A stretch of 64,000 nt of DNA from Bacillota bacterium. GTDB lineage: Bacteria > Bacillota > Bacilli > Alicyclobacillales > SLC66. Under the pieces are notes generated by a model. The model did not search any database. It was given only the letters and a program-made list of their open reading frames with translations, and was not told the origin of the DNA. Positions 36,722 through 45,542 of the stretch are shown piece by piece. Where the stretch lies: positions 1 to 64,000 of the forward strand of contig JAKACV010000010.1 in assembly GCA_021821085.1 (NCBI GenBank), given 5' to 3'. The position numbers and the translations under genes are program-made. Every line of letters starts with the position of its first letter. Position 1 is the stretch's first letter.

Positions 36722-37761
36722 CAATCGTTCCTCCAAACAACGTTCGTTTGTTCTCTCATATGAGTGCGCAATGCTTCGATGGACAGCGCTTCTTGTGGAA
36801 TATAGTATCCCTGATCCAAAAGTCTTGTGATCACCGATTGATCCTGTTCCTGAAAAAACAGGAGAAAGTGCGCCAGCGCCTCTTCGTTGATTCGCTGAGT
36901 CTCCTTCCCTTTGCCATACGGTTTTGATAACATGGCCTGATATAGTGATGTGGCTGGGACTGCACCCATTTTTTCATACAAAGCATTCCAAATGGAAATG
37001 CCTTCGTGATCCAAATCGCCAAAATAATAATAAACATTGGCTGAAAAATCCGGGGGATATCCGATCTGACGAAGATGGTTTTCAATCCCAGAAACGATTT
37101 TCCAGCCAGCGCCGTACACAAGGGTCGTATAGCTAAGCTCTGGCAGGACAGGTAGCAAGGCATAATAAGTGGCCTTATTTTCCACTATCAGATGATGGAT
37201 TTTTGATAAATGCAAAAACTGCTTGGGATTGATCGCGAGCATCAGCGGATCTGGCACTGAGCTAATTTTCATTAGCTTCCATACGCTAATGTCCTCTAAG
37301 CATTTCTTTCCGCCCTTTTCGTCAATCCATTTCTCGTCTCCTATGATTTGATACGATCGCTCTGGTGCAGACGCTTCTTCGTGAGGAATTCCATAAGTCT
37401 GTAAAAAATCATTTACTTTATGAATAAGCGGAAGATCCCTCCGCCACTTGGACTCAGATGACTTAAAGTAGTGATCAAGGACGATGCTTTGATGCGACAG
37501 TAGTTGATAGGATTGAATTTCTTGTTTGAGCGGTTGTGTGAACAATGATTTCTGAATGCGATAGGTCAAGGGTAATGGTGGTTTTTTGGTGTTGTACCCA
37601 TGTTTTTTTACAGGAACCAGATATCCTTCTACCATGAGTTGTTGGATAGTTTGCGAGAATTGAATGTATGATGCATCAGCATATGCTTGACCTTCTAGAT
37701 CGCTTAAGCTGATTTCAATGGATTTATAATTTTTTATAAAAAGAAGAAACTTATCCAGCAT
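36721..37761 (-). CDS. jetD: Wadjet JetD (Toprim nuclease)
   Basis: A 346-residue JetD-type protein. The C-terminal Toprim domain has the conserved Glu in VENKATYY (~194) and the Asp-x-Asp pair in YFGDLDHEG (249-254), related to topoisomerase VI A-type subunits. The N-terminal half contains winged-helix-like DNA-binding segments. It cuts looped plasmid DNA when the SMC complex stalls. It is the first gene of the operon here (order D-A-B-C), unlike the A-B-C-D order of the best-known type I systems. The likely ribosome binding site is in the GGGGG-rich stretch upstream. Confidence 0.93.
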   Translation of the reverse strand: MLDKFLLFIKNYKSIEISLSDLEGQAYADASYIQFSQTIQQLMVEGYLVPVKKHGYNTKKPPLPLTYRIQKSLFTQPLKQEIQSYQLLSHQSIVLDHYFKSSESKWRRDLPLIHKVNDFLQTYGIPHEEASAPERSYQIIGDEKWIDEKGGKKCLEDISVWKLMKISSVPDPLMLAINPKQFLHLSKIHHLIVENKATYYALLPVLPELSYTTLVYGAGWKIVSGIENHLRQIGYPPDFSANVYYYFGDLDHEGISIWNALYEKMGAVPATSLYQAMLSKPYGKGKETQRINEEALAHFLLFFQEQDQSVITRLLDQGYYIPQEALSIEALRTHMREQTNVVWRND

Positions 37762-38160
37762 ATAGCGTACCCCCGCCTTGCACTGCTTGCCTACCTGTCA
37801 AAACAGGTTCACGTCATAACTGAGAGATTGGATCAAGACACGTTTGCGGTCACAAAATGATAATCTCCCTGATTGTTCCCAGCCTGCACTTCTGTGAAGT
37901 ATAGTTTTCTGCGCCATACGATCCATGCGTCGGAAGAGAATGTTTTTATGTAATGTAGGTGGGGAGATTCTTGCGTTCGACGACACGCATACCGCACATC
38001 CGTATGCCACGGAAATTCCCCTTCTCTATTGGCTCTACGACAGTCCAAGCAAGACATTCACGTGGGTCATGAACATTGTCGCATTGCACGCTGTTCGAGG
38101 AGAGTCCATCTCAATTGATTAGCTGTCGATGCGGATAGAGGGAAATTTGGAGGTAGCACG
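37762..38160. other. Upstream region of the jet operon, no gene recognised
   Basis: About 400 bases. Several overlapping short frames exist on both strands (e.g. minus strand 37833-38057, with a CLDC motif at the start) but none shows a known domain or ribosome binding site strong enough to call. The jet promoter should lie here. Confidence 0.4.
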
Positions 38161-38240
38161 TGAACGCATTTCAATTCTTGCACACAACGGATGTGCATTT
38201 GGGGACTCCTTTGTCAAACAAATGCAACTTGAAGTTTCAT
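38161..38240 (+). pseudogene. SbcD/YhaO-type metallophosphoesterase, N-terminal stub
   Basis: A GTG start behind GGAGG opens VNAFQFLHTTDVHLGTPLSN, the first 20 residues of a DNA-repair exonuclease of the SbcD/YhaO type; the D-x-H of the metal site is in TDVHLG. The match is lost after about 25 residues, where the ChrB-type operon begins in the other direction. The remaining ~380 residues are absent, so an insertion or deletion joined the two regions here. Confidence 0.65.
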
Positions 38241-38279
38241 CGTGATCGTCCTCAGTCTTCAGCCCCCCCTTTTTTTGGG

Positions 38280-38702
38280 TCAGGTGGTTCCCGCCTTCAG
38301 ATGTGCGTACAAAGCGTCAAATACCACACGGGCTTGCAACAAGGCCTCCAGATCATCGTTTGCTAACGACCGGATTCCCTGACAAATCGCTTCTACGCCT
38401 TCGGACTCGGGCGGTGGAAGCACGGCGGTGATACAATCGGCACCATCGACTATGCGAGCGATTTGAGACAGAATCGGATCCGTCAATCCGTATTCCTTTA
38501 AAAACGCAGCAAAACTGCACCGCCCACGGTGATGACTGAGGCGCACTCCTGGAATGTCAAACGGAACTGCGTCCAATGTTTCCTCCACCATCTGACCAGA
38601 AGGAAGAAAATGAAACTCAGCGTGTGCATCAATGTACTTCCAAATTAGCCAAACGCATGCCATCCGATCAATCCCAACTCGTTGCCAAGTCACCCATTTC
38701 AT
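38280..38702 (-). CDS. ChrB C-terminal-domain protein (chromate resistance), copy 1
   Basis: A 140-residue protein made only of the ChrB C-terminal domain: MKWVTWQRVGIDRMACVWLI (relatives: WVTRERPKIDRIACPWLI), HHRGRCSFAAFLKEYGL and IVDGADC. It lies one base after the ChrB N-terminal-domain gene, so the two together correspond to a normal ChrB split in two. ChrB regulates or supports chromate resistance in proteobacteria. The usual Cys-Pro of the CPW motif is Cys-Val here. It ends the operon. Confidence 0.8.
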   Translation of the reverse strand: MKWVTWQRVGIDRMACVWLIWKYIDAHAEFHFLPSGQMVEETLDAVPFDIPGVRLSHHRGRCSFAAFLKEYGLTDPILSQIARIVDGADCITAVLPPPESEGVEAICQGIRSLANDDLEALLQARVVFDALYAHLKAGTT

Positions 38703-39209
38703 TTACGCTTCATCCTCTCTCTCTTCGACAAACTCTGCACGGAGTAAACGTTCCAGTCTGTCATGCACAATTGCTCCGGTTGTCGAATGGAAAAAATCCT
38801 GCGCGTACGCCAGTCGAAACTGCATCATCAATCGTCGCAGCGCATCCTCCGCCTCTGCGTGTGGGGGATGCGCTGCGACCTCCCATTGCTCCAAAACCTT
38901 CGTGATACTCGTGTACCGTTCTGCCGCCTGCTCCTCAAATTGTCGCCGCAACTGGACGTCTTGCTGCGGACCGAGAGAATTTGCCTGCCAATACATCGCA
39001 GTACCACCCATTTCGACGATTTCCGCAGCGATCCATTGCAGATGTTCACGATGCCGTTCCGTGTAAGGCAGGGCGCTGACCGAATCCACCAGATATATGG
39101 CGCCAAGTTGTTTCAACTTGCGCCACACATACACCCGCTTGTTGCTGGGGTGCGCGGGCAAGACATAAATCAGAAGTAACCAAGAACAAGGAGACACCGC
39201 GCTATCCAT
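38703..39209 (-). CDS. ChrB N-terminal-domain protein
   Basis: 168 residues matching the ChrB N-terminal domain. It starts with WLLLIYVLPAHPSNKRVYVWRKLKQLGA, followed by GAIYLVDSVSALP, a segment shared with ChrB, then a helical region to EFVEEREDEA. It sits between the MFS transporter gene and the ChrB C-terminal-domain gene. A regulatory or chaperone role in resistance is likely, from family. Because the halves are separate genes, they may work as a complex. Confidence 0.78.
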   Translation of the reverse strand: MDSAVSPCSWLLLIYVLPAHPSNKRVYVWRKLKQLGAIYLVDSVSALPYTERHREHLQWIAAEIVEMGGTAMYWQANSLGPQQDVQLRRQFEEQAAERYTSITKVLEQWEVAAHPPHAEAEDALRRLMMQFRLAYAQDFFHSTTGAIVHDRLERLLRAEFVEEREDEA

Positions 39210-39224
39210 GATCGTTCGCCATCC

Positions 39225-40556
39225 TCACTGGTGGTCCGCGAACCGCAGGGGCACGCGGTGGAAATTTTGATATGTAAGCAAATCATACCCGATTTTCAAC
39301 GCTCCTGCCAAGTAAAATGGCCAACCTGCTGCAGAGAACGTCAGCAACACACCCGCAAGTGCTGGCGTCAAGGCTGCCCCGATATTGCGCGCGCCGTTAG
39401 TCCAGGTGGCCGCAAAGATTCGGTCGGACGGCGCAACCAATGCCATCGTGTACGCCTGGCGCGTGGGAACGTCCATTTGCGATAACACATGGCGCAATAG
39501 CAACAGGATCACAGCAAGTGAAGGGGTGGGCATGAGCGGAATCAGACAAAGAAACACGTTGGATGGAATATGCGTAAAGACCATCGTGTTCAGTAGACCG
39601 ATGCGCTCCCCAAGCCATGCAGCTCCAAACGTAGACAGCGCAGACAGCACATTGGTGCCAAAGAACAGCAGACCTAGTTGGGATAAATCAAAGTGGAAAC
39701 GTTCGTAAAACCAGTAGGCCAGCAAACTTTGTACAATAAATCCACTGCCAAACGCATCGAGCGCGAAGAGTGCAGACAGTGCGTAGACCCGGCGACGGAC
39801 GTACGAGGAATGTCTTTTTGAGGACTGGCTTGTTACCTCATCCGTACCGTCCATCGAATTTCCTTCATCCGTCAATTTCCTATCTTCCACCGATTCGTTG
39901 TGGTGGAGCGAATCGGTTCGAGGCCCAACGACGCTCGACTCACTTGAGCCATGCCGCCCATCAATGCGAGGCAACCGGGCATACAGCAGGCCTTGAATCA
40001 CCCCCGCAGCCATATATCCCCAAAGTAGTACACGATACGCCCCAAATCCCATGCTCAATCCGAGCGCGCCGACGAGAAGCGCCCCTGCCGATCCGCTCGC
40101 ATAACCTATAAAATTAAACCAGCTATACGCACGCAGTCGTTTTTGACCTCCGTACAGAACCGCAAGCAGAGTCTGTTCGACGGGTAAATAAGGCCCGACC
40201 TCCTTACCAGTGGGACTCACCGAACCAAACGCCACCGCAAGGCCGAGCCACCAGGGATTGCGGGTGAACAACAAAATCGGAACCATTGCGACCCACAGCC
40301 CGTTGCTCGCCAACAGTGAGGTCCGATAGCCCCACCGCTCGGAGACTCGGCGAAACAGCACGGTGAACGCAAAGGAGCCGAGTAACGCGACAGAGAATAA
40401 TGTTCCAATTTCAGCGGCAGATAGCCCCTCTGTTCTCCAATAGATCGGCAGGGCTATAGAAATCCAGCCAAAGGCCGTTTCCCGCACTGCGCGAGCCGCC
40501 AACAACAATCCCGAGGCCCCCGCTGTGCCTCCTGTAGCATTTGTCGCATGCAACAT
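39225..40556 (-). CDS. MFS transporter
   Basis: A 443-residue major facilitator with about 12 membrane segments and a long hydrophilic loop around residues 195-255. The N-half has RVSERWGYRTSLL, the usual loop 2-3 motif region (G-x-x-x-D/E-R-x-G-x-R in a weak form). No ChrA-type CHR domain is found, so if this operon confers oxyanion resistance this transporter is the export candidate. The substrate is not known. Base composition of this gene is clearly more GC-rich than its surroundings. Confidence 0.85.
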   Translation of the reverse strand: MLHATNATGGTAGASGLLLAARAVRETAFGWISIALPIYWRTEGLSAAEIGTLFSVALLGSFAFTVLFRRVSERWGYRTSLLASNGLWVAMVPILLFTRNPWWLGLAVAFGSVSPTGKEVGPYLPVEQTLLAVLYGGQKRLRAYSWFNFIGYASGSAGALLVGALGLSMGFGAYRVLLWGYMAAGVIQGLLYARLPRIDGRHGSSESSVVGPRTDSLHHNESVEDRKLTDEGNSMDGTDEVTSQSSKRHSSYVRRRVYALSALFALDAFGSGFIVQSLLAYWFYERFHFDLSQLGLLFFGTNVLSALSTFGAAWLGERIGLLNTMVFTHIPSNVFLCLIPLMPTPSLAVILLLLRHVLSQMDVPTRQAYTMALVAPSDRIFAATWTNGARNIGAALTPALAGVLLTFSAAGWPFYLAGALKIGYDLLTYQNFHRVPLRFADHQ

Positions 40557-40637
40557 AAAAGAGCCTCCTTTTTTCGTTCGTTTTTCACGCCGCAGGGGCG
40601 CGGGTGTTTATCACCACGCGCCACCTTCGTCCATCAT

Positions 40638-41567
40638 TCAATCCATTTCATGCGAGCGATTTCGTTCATCCGTCTCTTCATATACGACCGCTTGACCAGT
40701 TTTCGGCAGAAATACATACAGCCGTTGTCGCCCTTCATCAAACGTAAGGGTGTGGGCTCCCTGTTCGGTCACAATCTCCTCGACAATATCGTACGTATCC
40801 AGATCGATCGCCTGCACGCATCCCGGATCGCCGACTGCGACGTACAATCGTCTTCTCAAAACGTTTAACCACACCACATCCGGCGGACCAGCCAGCGTGC
40901 ATTCTCCAACGACACAGCCGGTATCCCGATCGAGCGCCACGAGACGACCTGCATCACAGGCGACCAGCAACCGCCCCGATGCCTCGTCCAGAGCAAGACC
41001 ATGCGGGCCTGCCGCAGCGACGGGGAACTCGACTTCCTTTTGCAAATCCGCGCCCCGCAGCCCCACCACCAGAGCAGGATCGACGATGTTCACCCAATAC
41101 AGGTCCCGTTCGGCGTCATACAAACACCACCGCGGTCTCCCAGGGAGTGCTGTCTGGGTCACTGATAAGCCGGACAGCACATCTACGAGTCTCGCCGAAT
41201 GATCCTGGACGTCCGCGATGAGAACCAGCCTTCTTCTCCCATCCCACGCCAGTCCGTTTGGCCGGGGCCCGACTGGCATCCCCCGGACTACCTGCCAGGA
41301 ATGCGCATCCACCAGGATGACGCGTCCCATTGCGCGGGCAGCGCCAACGAAAGACTGCAGTTCGGGAAGATACAAGACCCCGCTAGCGCCGGAACAGTCC
41401 GGAATGGACACCCCATGCCGCAGAAGTTGTGCGTCCAAAACCTCCAGACAGCCTTGCGCTTCGTTGGCCACTACGACTGTTCCAGTGTCCGGATCAAGAT
41501 CCGCATGGTCAAACGCGCAAGGGAAATATTGTGTAATTTGGATGGATTCCATGAGATGAAGACTCAT
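40638..41567 (-). CDS. Beta-propeller (YncE/YVTN-like) protein, cytosolic
   Basis: A 309-residue protein with six to seven weak YVTN-type repeats (units such as GRRLVLIADVQDHSARLVDV, ASGRLLVACDAGRLVALD, and RRRLYVAVGDPGCVQAIDLD, each one propeller blade). There is no signal peptide, unlike many YVTN proteins. It lies in the ChrB/MFS operon between a ChrB C-terminal-domain gene and the transporter; spacing to the upstream gene is 12 bases. It might be a scaffold or sensor for the resistance system, which is inference. Confidence 0.75.
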   Translation of the reverse strand: MSLHLMESIQITQYFPCAFDHADLDPDTGTVVVANEAQGCLEVLDAQLLRHGVSIPDCSGASGVLYLPELQSFVGAARAMGRVILVDAHSWQVVRGMPVGPRPNGLAWDGRRRLVLIADVQDHSARLVDVLSGLSVTQTALPGRPRWCLYDAERDLYWVNIVDPALVVGLRGADLQKEVEFPVAAAGPHGLALDEASGRLLVACDAGRLVALDRDTGCVVGECTLAGPPDVVWLNVLRRRLYVAVGDPGCVQAIDLDTYDIVEEIVTEQGAHTLTFDEGRQRLYVFLPKTGQAVVYEETDERNRSHEMD

Positions 41568-41579
41568 GTTTCAACCCTC

Positions 41580-42020
41580 CTACCGCAGTCCGAGTTCGTG
41601 TTGAAAGTACGCATACAAGGCATCGTACATCGGTGACTCCAGTTCAATTTTGCGATGATCCCCCTTGCCGTGCAGATAGGCGAAACCGTGCGCAATGGCT
41701 CGTAGGCCCTGACCATAGGGCGATGTGTCGATATCCGTCAGCACGTCGGCTGCGTGAACAACCTTCGCCAGTTCCGCCAGTGCGGGAATGCCAGTTAACC
41801 CGTATTTCAGCATGATCGATTCAAACGAGCAGCGGTCATCCACATGCCCTAATTCCACACCTGGCACATCGAAGGGAATGGCACCCTCCTGCTTGGCGAC
41901 TTCCTGTACCTGATCGGACGGCACGTAAAGAATCTCCGCCTCCGAATCAATGAATCTCCTGATCAACCAGGGACAAGCCACTCGATCCACGTTGGCATTT
42001 TCCCGCGTTATCCACTTCAT
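41580..42020 (-). CDS. ChrB C-terminal-domain protein (chromate resistance), copy 2
   Basis: A 146-residue ChrB C-terminal-domain protein, first gene of the operon: MKWITRENANVDRVACPWLI, RRFIDSEAEILYVPSDQV, DDRCSFESIMLKYGL, VVHAADVLTDI. The CPW motif is standard. It is clearly a paralog of the protein at 38280. A GGGAGG ribosome binding site lies 7 bases before the ATG. The doubled C-terminal domain, with one N-terminal domain and no ChrA, is a gene set I have not seen described. Confidence 0.85.
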   Translation of the reverse strand: MKWITRENANVDRVACPWLIRRFIDSEAEILYVPSDQVQEVAKQEGAIPFDVPGVELGHVDDRCSFESIMLKYGLTGIPALAELAKVVHAADVLTDIDTSPYGQGLRAIAHGFAYLHGKGDHRKIELESPMYDALYAYFQHELGLR

Positions 42021-42040
42021 TTGTCTTCCTCCCTGTGATA

Positions 42041-42090
42041 TGTAACGTATGTTACATTTATAGTCTAGTCAATTCTCTCTTTCTAGTCAA
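42041..42090 (-). promoter_or_regulatory. Promoter with operator of the ChrB/MFS operon
   Basis: TTGACT (42085-42090) and TAGACT (42062-42067) are 17 bases apart on the minus strand. A second TTGACTAGA repeat overlaps the -10 region. TGTAACGTATGTTACA (42041-42056), an inverted repeat of TGTAAC, sits just downstream of the -10, where a repressor would block transcription. Confidence 0.65.
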
Positions 42091-42252
42091 TACACAACCT
42101 ACGCTACTCACACAGTCTGCGTCTTCAAGATTCGTAGCATCACACGGGCGTTGTAAAGACCTAACGAGGGTACTGATCGAACTGATCGGCAGCCCCTTCA
42201 TCACACCAGCTACAATTTGACTGATTAACCGATAGTGATTACCAAATGCGCC

Positions 42253-42290
42253 GTAAAGCCCCGCGCTTTAGCCATAGGGGGTAGTTCAGA
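42253..42290 (+). repeat. IS605/TnpB-type right-end relic (omegaRNA-like hairpin)
   Basis: The sequence AAAGCCCCGCGCTTTAGCCA, followed by the GGGG strand and a GTAGTTCA tail, matches the usual 3' end of IS200/IS605 elements. There the end of tnpB overlaps the guide omegaRNA and a small palindrome. GCCCC pairs with GGGG(G). No tnpB reading frame is present upstream, so this is a solo end. Confidence 0.5.
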
Positions 42291-42535
42291 ATTCATACCG
42301 TCAACGACGACAAACTACTTAAAACATAGACACGTGTATTTCCACGCCTCAAGTCCGAACGGCACATCGTTCACGATGACGGACCACGATCTCCGAAACT
42401 CCAACCTTCCATGAAGAATGCGTCGGCCAAGGTGCAGTTGAAGAGCCTCCCCGCAGTATAAACTGAAACTCTGATCCCATGTTTCTACACACCAACACGC
42501 GTGGTCTGCATGGTGAACAATGGAATCTTGTCAAT
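42291..42535. other. Gene-free stretch
   Basis: Between the IS605-type end and the end of the MFS gene no gene, repeat or clear terminator was recognised. Overlapping short frames are shadows. Confidence 0.4.
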
Positions 42536-43858
42536 TCACAAAGCAGTGGAAGAATTGATGACATCACTGTCCGCAATCTCTTTCCCGGCCATTTCCTTAA
42601 GAAACAGCGTGGTGAATATAGGGACAATAAGGAATAGCGTGAATAAACCAAATACACCGCCCATGCCGAGATCGGCGAGGGTTAAACCGATGAGCAAAGG
42701 ACCTATCGTGCCGCCAATGTGACCAAATGCCGAGGCAAATCCCTGACCGGTAGCCCGCACACGTGTCGGATACTGTTCTGGAGTAAAGGTATATAGCATG
42801 GAAAACAGTCCGTTTAGTAGGAAAGAGAGTCCGCAACCAGCCGCCAAAATCTCTCCCCCGTCTGTGGCCTTCGAGAAGAAAAAGGAACTTATTCCCGCTA
42901 AAATAAAAAACAAGATGATTGTAGTCTTTCTGCCCAAACGCGTGTCCTGTATCATGGAGGCGATAACACCACCAGCCAAGGCGGCCAAATTCATGAAGAA
43001 TGAATACTCGAGTGACTTAGTGAGTGTAAAACCACGCTTCACCAGCATCGAAGGAATCCATACCAGAAACCCATAATATACGAGTTCAATAAAAAACCAT
43101 GTAATCCACAAAAGAATCGTCCGCCCTGCCAAATCAGGACCCCAGATCACTAGCAGACTACTCTTTCCTCCAAGTGCCAAACCGTCCTGCTTTGCACTTG
43201 TGGCATCATGAGTTGTATCACTGTGATCCGCTTTCCCTTTCGACGCCAACCACAACGGTGACTCCGGAAGTTTCCTCCTTATGACAAGCACGTATGCCGC
43301 CGGTAATCCGGCAATGATAAGTGCCAGCCTCCATCCCCATGGCGCGGCAGGGATAATAATCAGGCTTAATACCGAAGCGACTACCGCGCCGACGGTAAAC
43401 ATGGCGTCAGCGATACCCAAAAAACGCCCCCGTGTTTTAGCAGGCATAATTTCTGCCAGGTAGGGGGTGATTATGGCGCTTTCTCCTCCCACGCCAATGC
43501 CAGTTAAGAAACGCAAAGTGGCAAATACCCCTGCGTTCCAACTAAACGCGGCCAAAATGGTAATGATACAGAATGTCAACAGTGTGTACTGCATCACGAA
43601 CTTCCGTCCGAACCGATCTCCCGCCCATCCGGCAAAAGCGACTCCAATCACATACCCGGCAAGCGCGGTACTTCCGATGAGCCCTGCAAATGAATCGGAA
43701 ATATGAAACACCACAAGTAACGCGGCAAGTACGCCACCGACGATTGTTAAATCCAGACCTTCAAACAGAAATCCCATTGACGCCAAGAGCCAAATTTTAC
43801 GACGATCATTGACTGACGCACTGTCCAATAACCTGCTGTTCACCTTTTCACTCCCCAT
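42536..43858 (-). CDS. MFS transporter of the AAHS/sugar-porter type
   Basis: A 440-residue, 12-span MFS permease. Key motifs are GWAGDRFGRKFVM (loop 2-3), RFLTGIGVGGESAIITPYLAE (helix 4-5), PESPLWLASKG at the start of the central loop, and FTPEQYPTRVRATGQGFASAFG near helix 10. These point to the aromatic-acid/sugar-porter branch. It is the last gene of an amino-acid-derivative catabolic cluster, so it probably imports the substrate (an N-acyl- or diamino acid). The gap to the D-aminoacylase stop is about 60 bases. Confidence 0.88.
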   Translation of the reverse strand: MGSEKVNSRLLDSASVNDRRKIWLLASMGFLFEGLDLTIVGGVLAALLVVFHISDSFAGLIGSTALAGYVIGVAFAGWAGDRFGRKFVMQYTLLTFCIITILAAFSWNAGVFATLRFLTGIGVGGESAIITPYLAEIMPAKTRGRFLGIADAMFTVGAVVASVLSLIIIPAAPWGWRLALIIAGLPAAYVLVIRRKLPESPLWLASKGKADHSDTTHDATSAKQDGLALGGKSSLLVIWGPDLAGRTILLWITWFFIELVYYGFLVWIPSMLVKRGFTLTKSLEYSFFMNLAALAGGVIASMIQDTRLGRKTTIILFFILAGISSFFFSKATDGGEILAAGCGLSFLLNGLFSMLYTFTPEQYPTRVRATGQGFASAFGHIGGTIGPLLIGLTLADLGMGGVFGLFTLFLIVPIFTTLFLKEMAGKEIADSDVINSSTAL

Positions 43859-43916
43859 CCTATTTTTAATTGCAATTCAACACGAAAGTTAAAATTTCAC
43901 GGTGCCAATGTGTGCG

Positions 43917-45521
43917 TTACGTTCGTTTTGCATACCTGCGCCGCAAAACACGCCCCGCCGGTAGATCGTACCTCCTGTCGTACTCGACAATAATGCTTCC
44001 GTTAACCAAGACATAGTCGATCCCAGTTGGATATTGGCGAGGCGAAGCATACGTTGCCGTATCGTTGATAGTATCTTTATTAAAGATGACCAAATCGGCC
44101 TTCAACCCCTCTCGGACAATCCCCCTATCCTGTAGTCCTATGATTCGGGCGGGCTGTGAGGTCATGCGACGGATCATATCTTCCAGTGGAAGAACGTGCT
44201 CTTCTCGTACATACTTGCCGAGCACACGAGGAAATGTGCCATATGCCCTGGGATGAGGTTCTCCCCCCAAAAGCCCATCGCTGCCGATTGTACCGGCAGG
44301 ATGGGCCATGATTTTCTTAACCGATTCTTCATTCATGACAAAGTCGATCATACCCACCCCGTTTCTCTCTTCGGCAATCAAGTCGAGTGCAACATTAGGA
44401 AAGTCTTCTGTATCGCGCATCTTGCCAATCTCTGCGATGCTTTTGCCGACAGCGGAACGGTTAATCTCAGATTCGACCGACGTGACATAAATGCCTGACC
44501 ACCCAGCCCATTTTGACATACTGTCCCAGCCCTTTAGCCCGCTCGCCATTTCGAGTATCATGCGGTTTCGCATATGTGGGTCGCGCAATCGCTCCAGCAT
44601 CTTGTCGCTTCCACCATCTTGCGCCCACGGCGGCAGAATCGCGCTTAGCATTGTACTACCCGCTGTATACGGATACTGATCGAACGTGATTTCCACTCCA
44701 TGTTCACGGGCCTCGTCAATCAGATTCAGAACCTGTTCTGTCTTATACCAGTTGTCCTTTCCACAGTTCTTTAGGTGAGACAGGTGAAGATGAGCTCCCG
44801 TTCTGCTCATGATGGCGATGAGTTCCTGCATGGACTCTACTATTTCATCCCCTTCACTGCGTTGATGAATGACTAACGGAGCGCCATATTGGGCAATGAC
44901 TTGGCACAACGCTTCAAGTTCCTTCATTTCCGCGAAGCAACATGGGGGATATATTAGTCCGGTTGACAATCCGGCAGCCCCCTGCTCAAGCGACTGGATC
45001 AATATCTCTTGCATCTTTGCAATTTCCGTATCTGTTGCTGGGCGATTATCAATCCCCAGCACTGTCATACGAATATTCCCATGAGGAACGACGAACGCAA
45101 GATTATAACTCGGTCTTTTCCCCTGAATTTTCTGTAAATAAGAACCAACATCCGACCAATCCCAATCAATCGGCGGCGTTCCATCCAGTCCTGCTAGGTT
45201 TCTCTTCCAAATCTCCACGTACTTAGACGGTAACGGAGCGGCGGCGATACCGTCTTGCCCAAGCAAATCGGTGGTGATCCCTTGCATAATTTTCGCTTTT
45301 ATGAATGGTTGATCTAAAATAACAAGATCCGAATGTGTGTGCATGTCGATAAATCCAGGCGAAACAATTGCGCCTCGTGCATCGATAACTTGATCTGCGC
45401 TCTCATGGGATAGCTTTCCGATTGTAGCAATCTCTTCTCCTCTTATACCGATGTCCCCGTAGAACCAGGGAGATCCAGTTCCATCGACAATCTTTCCATT
45501 TAAGATCAAAACATCGAACAT
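43917..45521 (-). CDS. N-acyl-D-amino-acid deacylase (D-aminoacylase)
   Basis: A 534-residue amidohydrolase of the D-aminoacylase family. Visible are VSPGFIDMHTHSDLVI (metal His-x-His and Asp), a HLSHLKNCGKDNW block, and a GSDGLLGGEPHPRAYGTF end region. It removes the acyl group from N-acyl-D-amino acids. The length is normal for the family. It follows the M20 hydrolase gene with 22 bases between, in the same direction, so it is likely in one operon. Zinc-binding residues all appear present. Confidence 0.9.
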   Translation of the reverse strand: MFDVLILNGKIVDGTGSPWFYGDIGIRGEEIATIGKLSHESADQVIDARGAIVSPGFIDMHTHSDLVILDQPFIKAKIMQGITTDLLGQDGIAAAPLPSKYVEIWKRNLAGLDGTPPIDWDWSDVGSYLQKIQGKRPSYNLAFVVPHGNIRMTVLGIDNRPATDTEIAKMQEILIQSLEQGAAGLSTGLIYPPCCFAEMKELEALCQVIAQYGAPLVIHQRSEGDEIVESMQELIAIMSRTGAHLHLSHLKNCGKDNWYKTEQVLNLIDEAREHGVEITFDQYPYTAGSTMLSAILPPWAQDGGSDKMLERLRDPHMRNRMILEMASGLKGWDSMSKWAGWSGIYVTSVESEINRSAVGKSIAEIGKMRDTEDFPNVALDLIAEERNGVGMIDFVMNEESVKKIMAHPAGTIGSDGLLGGEPHPRAYGTFPRVLGKYVREEHVLPLEDMIRRMTSQPARIIGLQDRGIVREGLKADLVIFNKDTINDTATYASPRQYPTGIDYVLVNGSIIVEYDRRYDLPAGRVLRRRYAKRT

Positions 45522-45542
45522 TGCCCGTCCTCCCTCACCTAC

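Noticed and set aside
37925-38122. A 65-residue plus-strand gene upstream of the exonuclease stub
   Set aside because: No recognised domain, no ribosome binding site; overlapping frames on the other strand are equally long.
38763-41636. Many open frames antisense to the ChrB/MFS operon
   Set aside because: High GC keeps antisense frames open; none has a domain or start signal.
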